Below, in pieces: positions 1 to 6,134 of a stretch of DNA of 12,037 bases. The stretch is from JABDPF01 sp036351575 (GTDB lineage: Bacteria > Pseudomonadota > Gammaproteobacteria > Xanthomonadales > SZUA-36): the NCBI GenBank assembly GCA_036351575.1, contig JAZBPJ010000203.1, positions 1 through 12,037 on the forward strand. The letters are read 5' to 3'. Both the position numbers and the translations under genes were made by a program. The notes below the pieces were generated by a model. The model was not told the DNA's origin. It searched no databases and worked only from the letters and a program-made list of their open reading frames with translations. Every line of letters starts with the position of its first letter. Within the stretch, counting starts at the first letter, position 1.

Positions 1-1731
1 CCCCCCGTGCTCCAGCGGCCGTTCACGGTGCATCAGCAGCCACTCGGCGCCTTCGTCCAGGGCGGCCTGACCCAGGGCCCGCAGCACCCGCCGCCGGAAA
101 TCCGTATCTTCGGTTTCAACTGCAAGTGATCGCGCACGCGTGAACACGCGCCGCATGAAACCGTATTGCTTGATCAGTTCTTTTTCGGCCACCTTGTGGG
201 CGTATGCATCCCAGACACCGGCGATGAGAGGCAGCAGGCCCATGAGCACCAGCAGCATGTTTTTTATCTGATCGCTGGCCCGGGAATCGAGCAGGAACAG
301 GAGAAAAGCCGTAGCGATGCCCGTCCACAGGCACAGGGTGCCTAGCCGCTGGGTGCGTGCGAAACGCCGGGTATTGTGAAGTGCCTTGCGCGTGTAGTAG
401 TGCAGTTGGCCGCGGCCGCGGTCCGGTTCGCCGATCCACTCGGATATGACCCACGGCAGCCAGCGCCCGTCGGCGGAGACGCCGCGCTCCCGCCGCATGC
501 TGGCCTGGCGCATGACGTGGCGGACCCAGCCCAGGTCGGGATCCTGCTTCAACAGGAAGTTGTCGTAGGCGAAACCGGCCCACTCCTTTTCCACCACGCC
601 GGAAAGATTCCAGTAAAGCTGCACCCGGAGCCCCTCGGCCAGCGTCCGGTAATCCAGGTACTTTCGATGCCATTCGTTTTTCATGCCGATCAGGTACAGC
701 AGAACGCCGGCGAAAAACAGCCCGAGAAACGCGGCCACCATGTAATTCGGCCCGTCGAACTCCGAGTATACGAGCAGGATCAGGCCCATGAGGACGGCGA
801 GCATGTGCAAGGTCCTGAGGCTGCCCACGACGCGCGATTGGTAATGAATGGCCAGGCCGTCCGCTGCACGAAAAAGACGGTCGGTCAGCGCAGCGCCATT
901 GGGAAGAGGCAGGTCCGGCGCATTGGTCAGCAGGCTGTTGCTGCGCTGTTCGACTTCGTCTTTCTTGTCGAACCAGTCCTCGGCGAAACGTCGCAGGCGT
1001 TCCAGCAGCTCGCGGTACAGCCCGGGCAATTCCGAGGAGCGCTGAATCTCCGGACGGCTGCTGAACCAGAATGCTTCACCCGGCTGAAGGCCGGGCGCGG
1101 GTGCGCTGCCGCTCGCTTCACGTGAACAGACCAGGTGGTAAACGAGATCGTTCTCATTGTCGGCCAGCAGCCCCGCCGGCGTGGGATCGCCTTCCAGGCC
1201 ATCCATGACGCCGGTCAGGTGGTACTTGACGACATGTCCTGTGCCGCCGATGCTTGCGCCGAGTTTTCCATCCCACAGGGCCAGCAAAACGTGGCTGTGG
1301 TCCGAGGTGAACACCCCGAGCTGGGCGTACTGCAGGGCGCGCTCGTGCGCTGAGTACGGTGTTTCCAGGTCCCCAGCGACCGGGGGCAGCACGATGAGCT
1401 GGCTGGACTCCGCGAGCAGCCGACGGAATGCATCCAGGCTTTCGGTGGAACTGAAGTCACGCTCGTACTCGGTCTGCGCCATGGGCAGGACAACGACGAT
1501 GGATATCCCCATCGACAGCGCGACCTCGGCTGCGAGCTGATCGCCGCCCTCGGCGAGCGGCGTGATCAGCTGCAGCGGCAGCTCCGGAAAGTCACGCTGC
1601 AGCCCGGAGAAAAAATCGCGCAGGCGCGCTTCCAGCGAAGCCATCTCACCCGCCGGCAGGTCGCGGTGCCCGGTGACACCGATGGTCAGGTGGAGGTCAG
1701 CCTCCCCGGGTTGCGCAGTACTGGCGTTCAA
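1..1731 (-). CDS. SLOG-like domain protein with four transmembrane helices (partial at left edge)
   Basis: The frame is open from 1731 to the window edge (577 codons) and is probably only a few residues short of its C-terminus. Numbering from TTG 1731, residues 15-170 look like a SLOG/Rossmann nucleotide-sensing domain: GVTGHRDL at 18-25, EGGDQLAAE at 61-69, a hydrophobic strand ending in LP at 82-83, LLALWDGK at 149-156 and GGTGHVV at 162-168. Two hydrophobic hairpins follow, at about 306-325 with 332-351 and about 462-481 with 490-509, separated by a soluble stretch rich in charged and aromatic residues. This resembles the SLOG plus two-helix (SLATT-type) proteins proposed to sense a nucleotide signal and act at the membrane. 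Function here is inferred. No ATG lies before the core: TTG 1731 or CTG 1743 must start it, since TAA at 1744-1746 closes the frame. It sits 8 nt after the secreted-protein gene, suggesting translational coupling. Gene certain, family likely, role unproven. Confidence 0.8.
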   Translation of the reverse strand, partial: MNASTAQPGEADLHLTIGVTGHRDLPAGEMASLEARLRDFFSGLQRDFPELPLQLITPLAEGGDQLAAEVALSMGISIVVVLPMAQTEYERDFSSTESLDAFRRLLAESSQLIVLPPVAGDLETPYSAHERALQYAQLGVFTSDHSHVLLALWDGKLGASIGGTGHVVKYHLTGVMDGLEGDPTPAGLLADNENDLVYHLVCSREASGSAPAPGLQPGEAFWFSSRPEIQRSSELPGLYRELLERLRRFAEDWFDKKDEVEQRSNSLLTNAPDLPLPNGAALTDRLFRAADGLAIHYQSRVVGSLRTLHMLAVLMGLILLVYSEFDGPNYMVAAFLGLFFAGVLLYLIGMKNEWHRKYLDYRTLAEGLRVQLYWNLSGVVEKEWAGFAYDNFLLKQDPDLGWVRHVMRQASMRRERGVSADGRWLPWVISEWIGEPDRGRGQLHYYTRKALHNTRRFARTQRLGTLCLWTGIATAFLLFLLDSRASDQIKNMLLVLMGLLPLIAGVWDAYAHKVAEKELIKQYGFMRRVFTRARSLAVETEDTDFRRRVLRALGQAALDEGAEWLLMHRERPLEHGG

Positions 1732-1739
1732 ACGCGGCT

Positions 1740-2252
1740 TCAGTTACGTCCGCCGTTGCGAATGACCGGATCGGAATCGATCGTCATGTCCATGTCCCGG
1801 TGGGTCGCGCTGATCGTGTAGTTCACCTCGTAAGGTTCGGCGCAGTCATTTTCGTCCCGGTTCCTGGCGTCCCGGCCGTTGGGCTGCACCTGGAAATCAA
1901 GCGCTTCGCCGGTCCGCGGATCGACGTTGAAATCCGCGACCACGCAGTCGACCGGCACATCGTCAGCCCAGGACAGGCGCAGGCCGCTCAGGTCCCAGCC
2001 TTCGTCGTTGCTGTCCTTGTCCAGCTCCCACATGATGAATACCTTGCTGCCCTTGGCCACGCAGATCTCTCCCACCTTGCCGGACGGACAGGCGGAACTG
2101 GTGAACAGCAGCTTCGGCTGGCCGTCGACTTCACCGACCGTGAGATCGATCTTGGGATTGGCCGCAAGCAGCGGCGACGAGATGAACAACGCAGCCAGGA
2201 ATACGACGGCTCGCGCGACGAAAACACCCGGACTTACCTTGCGATGGATCAT
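1740..2252 (-). CDS. small secreted four-cysteine protein, unknown family
   Basis: This 170-residue protein has a clear signal peptide: a basic start (MIHRK), a hydrophobic core at about 10-29 and likely cleavage after LLAA near residue 31. The mature part is acidic and contains four cysteines (55, 64, 103, 137), compatible with two disulfides in the periplasm. Alternating polar and hydrophobic stretches suggest a small beta-sandwich. The C-terminus ends in DPVIRNGG (161-168), which looks like a conserved closing motif, but I cannot name the family. The start is supported by AGGAG placed 7 nt upstream of the ATG. The stop lies 8 nt before the most likely start of the SLOG-membrane gene, so the two are probably co-transcribed. 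A role as exported partner of that protein is only a guess from position. Confidence 0.8.
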   Translation of the reverse strand: MIHRKVSPGVFVARAVVFLAALFISSPLLAANPKIDLTVGEVDGQPKLLFTSSACPSGKVGEICVAKGSKVFIMWELDKDSNDEGWDLSGLRLSWADDVPVDCVVADFNVDPRTGEALDFQVQPNGRDARNRDENDCAEPYEVNYTISATHRDMDMTIDSDPVIRNGGRN

Positions 2253-2259
2253 GTGAATT

Positions 2260-2264
2260 CTCCT
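2260..2264 (-). promoter_or_regulatory. ribosome binding site of the secreted-protein gene
   Basis: The minus strand reads AGGAG, 7 nt before the ATG at 2252. It is one of the best Shine-Dalgarno matches in the window and fixes the start of the signal peptide. Confidence 0.75.
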
Positions 2265-2313
2265 GTTGTTTCAGGTTTATCTTGCCAGCACCCGTCCTGC
2301 GGGATTCACGCTG

Positions 2314-2319
2314 AGTATA
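2314..2319 (-). promoter_or_regulatory. candidate -10 box for the secreted protein / SLOG operon
   Basis: The minus strand reads TATACT (five of six to TATAAT) about 60 nt upstream of the ATG at 2252. I see no good -35 hexamer at 16-18 bp, so any promoter here may be weak or activator-dependent. It faces away from a matching box that serves ycgL. Confidence 0.4.
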
Positions 2320-2363
2320 GCGGTTTTCCCGTGAAGAGTAGGCACAGCGCCATTCCGGGAGGC

Positions 2364-2369
2364 TATACT
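2364..2369 (+). promoter_or_regulatory. candidate -10 box for ycgL
   Basis: The plus strand reads TATACT, ending 29 nt before the ycgL ATG at 2399, which would give a leader of roughly 20-25 nt. The -35 region is poor: GGCACA at 2341-2346 with a 17 bp spacer matches TTGACA at only three positions. Confidence 0.4.
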
Positions 2370-2398
2370 GCGCGCAGACACGAACGGATGGATTTACC

Positions 2399-2668
2399 AT
2401 GCCTGCCTGCTCGATCTACCGGTCCGAAAAAAAAGATTCGACCTATCTCTACCTCGCCGAGGGCGTTTCATTCGAAGACCTGCCCGCTGAACTGCGCGCG
2501 AGATTCGGTGCAGCGACCGAGGTAATGCAGCTGGACCTGGAGGCGAATACCCGCCTGGCGCAGGCCGACGCCAAAAACGTGCTGCGGGCCCTGGAGGATC
2601 CGGGCTACTACCTGCAGCTACCGCCGGAAGTCAGCGTGGAAGAACTCCTCAACCGCTCCTTCAGCTGA
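2399..2668 (+). CDS. ycgL: YcgL domain-containing protein
   Basis: This 89-residue protein matches the YcgL family over nearly its whole length. It has the N-terminal pattern of a short strand, IYRSEKKD, then TYLYL; LPAELRARFG in the middle; and the diagnostic GYYLQLPP near residues 70-77. The usual family length is about 90-110 residues, so it is complete. YcgL is a small cytosolic protein of unknown biochemical function, found almost only in Gammaproteobacteria, which supports the taxonomic placement. The start is preceded by a weak GGATGGA element 6 nt upstream. It is transcribed alone, divergent from the secreted-protein operon and convergent with glmS. Family assignment is secure; no function can be given. 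Confidence 0.92.
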   Translation: MPACSIYRSEKKDSTYLYLAEGVSFEDLPAELRARFGAATEVMQLDLEANTRLAQADAKNVLRALEDPGYYLQLPPEVSVEELLNRSFS

Positions 2669-2756
2669 CGCCCCCTGACCCGATACCGATATCGGCCCAT
2701 GAACACGGCAGAATGCCTGAGCGCAGCCTTTGCATTGCCCCCGTGCCCGCGAAATC

Positions 2757-4592
2757 CTATTCGACAGTCACCGATTTCGCCAGGTTGCGCGGCTGATCGA
2801 CGTCCGTGCCGCGCAGCACGGCCACGTGGTAGGCCAGCAACTGCAGCGGGACGGTCAGGACCACCGGGGCGATCAGCGCTCCGCCGGTCTCCACCTCGAC
2901 CACTTCGCCGTGCCGTTCGCGGAAGCTCGAGGTCACTTCGCGGTCGGCGATCACGTACATTTCACCGCCACGGGCACGCACTTCCTCGATATTGCTGATC
3001 AGTTTCTCCAGCAGGGCGTTGTTCGGAGCGACCGCCACGACCGGCGTGTCGCTGTCCACGAGGGCCAGCGGGCCGTGTTTCAGTTCACCGGCCGGGTAGG
3101 CTTCGGCGTGAATGTAGGAAATCTCCTTGAGTTTCAGCGCCCCCTCCATCGCGATCGGGTAATGGCTGCCGCGACCCAGGAACAGGGCATTGTGTTTGTC
3201 CACGAAGCGCTGCGCCAGCGATTCGATGCGCGCGTCGAGTTCCAGGGCGCGGTTGATTTTCTCGGGGACGGCGGCAAGTTCCTTTACCCACTGCTGCAGT
3301 TGGCCGCTGCCAACGCGGTCGGAAAGTTCCACCAGCTTGAGCACCAGCAGCTGCAGCGCGACCAGCTGGGTGGTAAACGCCTTGGTCGAGGCGACGCCGA
3401 TTTCCAGCCCGGCGCGGGTCATCAGGGAAAAATTCGACTCCCGCACGATCGAGCTCTCCGGCACGTTGCAGATCACCATGGTCGACAGGTACCCGGCCTC
3501 TTTTGCATGCCGCAATGCAGCGAGCGTGTCCGCGGTCTCTCCTGACTGGGAAATCGCCACGAAAAGCGTATTCGGCTGCACCACCGGGTGCCGGTAACGG
3601 TATTCGCTGGCCACTTCGACCGTGCAGGGGATGCCCGCCAGTTCCTCGAGCTGGTAGCGGGCCACGAGGCCGGCGTGGTAGCTGGTTCCGCAGGCCACGA
3701 TATGCACCTGTTCCACCTGTTTCAGCAGTTCATCCGCACCCACGCCAAAAACATTGGGCAGCACGTGTTCCCCGTCGATGCGCCCTTCAAGCGTTTCCGC
3801 CACGGCGCCGGACTGCTCGAAAATTTCTTTCAGCATGTAATGCCGGTAACGGCCGCGCTGCGCCGCGTCGGCCGCCAGGTCGGCTTCCGTGACCGCCCGT
3901 TCGGCGGCGGCGCCATCACGATCCCGGATTTCGTATCCGGATGTATCCATGCGAATGACGTCACCCTCATCCAGGTAGACGAAGCGGTTGGTGACGGACA
4001 GCAACGGGTGTATGTCCGAAGCCAGGAAATGCTCATGGAAACCGATGCCCAGCACCAGGGGGCTGCCCTGGCGAGCACCGACGACAACGCCCGGCTCCCG
4101 CGCGCTGATCACGGCGATGGCATAGGCGCCCCGCAGCCGCCTGACCGCCGCGCGAACCGCGTCGAACAGGTCGAGACCGCCGTCCATCAGGCGGTGAACG
4201 AGGTGCGCCACGACCTCGGAGTCGGTTTCCGAGCCAAAGGTATAGCCCGCCTCGGACAGCTCCGCCCTGAGCGCCTCGTGGTTCTCGATAATGCCGTTGT
4301 GCACCAGCGCCAGCGTGTCGCCGGACAGGTGTGGATGCGCGTTTTCAGTACTGGGCACGCCGTGCGTGGCCCAGCGTGTGTGCGCGATGCCGCAGTTGCC
4401 CTCCAGCGGCTGTTCTTCAAGCAGCGCCGCGAGATCGGAAACCTTGCCCTTGGCGCGCTGGCGCTGCAGGCCCGCGTCCGTCAACAGGGCGAGCCCGGCC
4501 GAGTCGTAGCCCCGGTACTCCAGTGTTTTCAACCCCGAAACCAGGATCTCATTCACGCCCCGCAGAGCGGTGGCCGCAACGATACCGCACAT
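2757..4592 (-). CDS. glmS: glutamine--fructose-6-phosphate aminotransferase (isomerizing)
   Basis: GlmS converts fructose-6-phosphate and glutamine to glucosamine-6-phosphate and glutamate, the committed step toward UDP-GlcNAc in the cytosol. The 611 residues match the family's usual length of about 609. Cys2, exposed once Met1 is removed, is the glutaminase nucleophile. The N-terminal Ntn domain shows EYRGYDSAG (25-33), HTRWATHG (71-78), HNGIIENH and SETDSEV. Two SIS domains follow, with CGTSYHAG near 300, SQSGETADT near 346-354 and ELKHGPLAL near 503-511, the last carrying the isomerase histidine. The C-terminus DQPRNLAKSVTVE is the canonical family ending that contributes the active-site lysine. 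The start has an excellent GGAGG 7 nt upstream. It lies 19 nt after glmU, so the two should be co-transcribed. That gap leaves no room for a glmS ribozyme. Confidence 0.98.
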   Translation of the reverse strand: MCGIVAATALRGVNEILVSGLKTLEYRGYDSAGLALLTDAGLQRQRAKGKVSDLAALLEEQPLEGNCGIAHTRWATHGVPSTENAHPHLSGDTLALVHNGIIENHEALRAELSEAGYTFGSETDSEVVAHLVHRLMDGGLDLFDAVRAAVRRLRGAYAIAVISAREPGVVVGARQGSPLVLGIGFHEHFLASDIHPLLSVTNRFVYLDEGDVIRMDTSGYEIRDRDGAAAERAVTEADLAADAAQRGRYRHYMLKEIFEQSGAVAETLEGRIDGEHVLPNVFGVGADELLKQVEQVHIVACGTSYHAGLVARYQLEELAGIPCTVEVASEYRYRHPVVQPNTLFVAISQSGETADTLAALRHAKEAGYLSTMVICNVPESSIVRESNFSLMTRAGLEIGVASTKAFTTQLVALQLLVLKLVELSDRVGSGQLQQWVKELAAVPEKINRALELDARIESLAQRFVDKHNALFLGRGSHYPIAMEGALKLKEISYIHAEAYPAGELKHGPLALVDSDTPVVAVAPNNALLEKLISNIEEVRARGGEMYVIADREVTSSFRERHGEVVEVETGGALIAPVVLTVPLQLLAYHVAVLRGTDVDQPRNLAKSVTVE

Positions 4593-4599
4593 GTGCTTT

Positions 4600-4604
4600 C
4601 CTCC
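4600..4604 (-). promoter_or_regulatory. ribosome binding site of glmS
   Basis: The minus strand reads GGAGG within GGGAGGAA, 7 nt before the glmS ATG. Its strength suggests glmS is translated independently rather than only by coupling to glmU. Confidence 0.75.
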
Positions 4605-4611
4605 CGGCCGC

Positions 4612-5976
4612 CTATTTTTTGACGGGCCGTTTCCACCCCTTAAGGGTTGTCTGTTTTGCCCGGCTCACGGTCAGGGCATCGGGCGGCGCGTCCCGGGTCA
4701 GCGTCGTTCCGGCGCCGATGGTGGCGCCGCGACCGACCGTGACCGGGGCCACCAGCTGCGTATCCGAACCGATGAAGGCGCCGTCTTCGATGACGGTGCG
4801 GTGTTTGTTCGCGCCGTCGTAATTACAGGTGATGGTGCCGGCCCCGATGTTGACGCCGCTGCCGACCTCCGAATCACCGACGTAGCTGAGGTGGTTGGCC
4901 TTGCTGCCTTCGCCCAGCCTGGCGTTCTTGGTCTCGACGAAGTTGCCGATGCGGCAGCCGGACGACAGCACCGTCCCCGGCCGCAGGCGGGCGAACGGCC
5001 CGATCTCGCAGGGGCCGGTGGTCTCGATTTCTTCCAGCACGCAGTGGGCCTTGACCGTCGTGCCCGCGGCCAGTGAACAGTCTTTCAGAACAGAGCCCGG
5101 GCCGACACGCACACCATCGCCCAGCGTCACGCGGCCTTCGAGCACCACGTTGATGTCGATCAGAACGTCGCACCCGGCCTCGACGGTGCCGCGCACGTCC
5201 ACGCGATCGGGGTCCATCAGCTGCACGCCCGCGTCCATCAGCGCGGCGCGCATTCGACCCTGGTAACGCCGCTCCAGCGAAGCCAGCTGCCGCCGGTCGT
5301 TGGCGCCTTCCAGGTCGCGGGCATCCGGCGCGATCACGCCCTGGATATCGTCGCCTTCGTCCCTGGCGTGGCCGAGAATGTCGGGAAGGTAGTATTCCTG
5401 CTTGGCGTTGTCGCAGCCGATCTTGCCAAGCCAGGCGCGCAGCCTTTCGGAATCGGCCATGAAGATGCCGGTGTTGACCTCGCGGATTTCCAGTTGCTCA
5501 GCCTCGGCATCCCGGTGTTCGATGACGCCGATGATATTTCCGCCGGGACCGCGAATTACGCGTCCGTAACCGTGCGGGTCCGCGGGCTGCATGGTCAGCA
5601 TCGCCAGCGGACCTTCGTAGGCATCCATCATGCCGTGCAGCAGGGACGCGGGTATCAGGGGCGTGTCGCCCAGCAGCACCAGCACGCGGGCGCCGTCCGG
5701 TATGCCGGGCATGGCCTGCATCACCGCGTGCCCGGTCCCGCGGCGCTCGGACTGGAGCACCCAGTTGACCTCGTAAGCACCGCAGGCTTCGCGCACCGAA
5801 TCGGCGCCGGCGCCGATGACGACATGGGTGCTCGCGGGCGCCAGCGAACCGATCGTGTCCAGCAGGTGCAGGAGCATGGGGCGCCCCCCCAGGGTCTGGA
5901 GCATTTTCGGACGGCTGGATTTCATGCGGGTGCCCTCACCGGCGGCGAGAACGACGATATGCAGGGGCTTACTCAT
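4612..5976 (-). CDS. glmU: bifunctional UDP-GlcNAc pyrophosphorylase / glucosamine-1-phosphate N-acetyltransferase
   Basis: GlmU acetylates glucosamine-1-phosphate with acetyl-CoA and then couples it to UTP, giving UDP-GlcNAc for peptidoglycan and lipopolysaccharide. The 454 residues are close to the usual 456. The uridylyltransferase half opens with LAAGEGTRMKSSRPK (10-24), including Arg17 and Lys24 of the nucleotide-binding signature, followed by RRGTGHA, LLGDTPLIP with the metal-binding Asp, and GANDRRQL. The C-terminal half is a left-handed beta-helix of hexapeptide repeats, with RLRPGT, NFVETKNA, the catalytic histidine at 362 in NHLSYVGD, and GAGTITCNYDG. The start is set by the invariant N-terminus; the ribosome site is weak (GAAGG about 11 nt upstream). 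glmS follows after 19 nt, a common proteobacterial arrangement. The upstream neighbour is a divergent peptidase gene; no ATP synthase gene is visible. Confidence 0.98.
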   Translation of the reverse strand: MSKPLHIVVLAAGEGTRMKSSRPKMLQTLGGRPMLLHLLDTIGSLAPASTHVVIGAGADSVREACGAYEVNWVLQSERRGTGHAVMQAMPGIPDGARVLVLLGDTPLIPASLLHGMMDAYEGPLAMLTMQPADPHGYGRVIRGPGGNIIGVIEHRDAEAEQLEIREVNTGIFMADSERLRAWLGKIGCDNAKQEYYLPDILGHARDEGDDIQGVIAPDARDLEGANDRRQLASLERRYQGRMRAALMDAGVQLMDPDRVDVRGTVEAGCDVLIDINVVLEGRVTLGDGVRVGPGSVLKDCSLAAGTTVKAHCVLEEIETTGPCEIGPFARLRPGTVLSSGCRIGNFVETKNARLGEGSKANHLSYVGDSEVGSGVNIGAGTITCNYDGANKHRTVIEDGAFIGSDTQLVAPVTVGRGATIGAGTTLTRDAPPDALTVSRAKQTTLKGWKRPVKK

Positions 5977-6010
5977 CGGGCCGGGCCTTCTTTCGATGCG
6001 TTGAGAACGA

Positions 6011-6016
6011 AGTATA
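6011..6016 (-). promoter_or_regulatory. candidate -10 box for glmU-glmS
   Basis: The minus strand reads TATACT, about 35 nt before the glmU ATG. No convincing -35 element lies 16-18 bp further upstream, so this is a position-based suggestion only. Confidence 0.35.
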
Positions 6017-6040
6017 GTCGCATCGTTAGCAATGCTCTAT

Positions 6041-6069
6041 TTCAGAAGCCCGCCCCGATGGGCTATAGT
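6041..6069 (+). promoter_or_regulatory. candidate sigma70-type promoter for the S9 peptidase gene
   Basis: TTCAGA (6041-6046, four of six to TTGACA) and TATAGT (6064-6069, five of six to TATAAT) are separated by exactly 17 bp. A start point near 6076 would give a leader of about 60 nt before the ATG at 6135. It is the best -35/-10 pair I found in the window. Confidence 0.5.
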
Positions 6070-6134
6070 CGCGGAACGAAAACTGGCCCGGGCTGGGCAA
6101 GACCGGAGCAAAACAAGAACCCGCAGCGCCATCG

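Noticed and set aside
376..1125. Plus-strand open frame of 249 codons opposite the SLOG-membrane gene
   Set aside because: The minus strand is continuously open here with domain motifs and paired transmembrane helices; the plus frame shows none.
2686..2695. Palindrome CCGATATCGG between ycgL and glmS as a terminator
   Set aside because: It is a 10 bp palindrome with no loop and no T-run; no convincing terminator was found in this convergent gap.
4593..4611. glmS ribozyme or riboswitch in the glmS leader
   Set aside because: Only 19 nt separate glmU from glmS, far too short, and that ribozyme belongs mainly to Gram-positive bacteria.
3588..4622. Plus-strand open frames opposite glmS (also 2730-3545)
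   Set aside because: Both are shadows of a full-length canonical GlmS; low-complexity composition and no family features.
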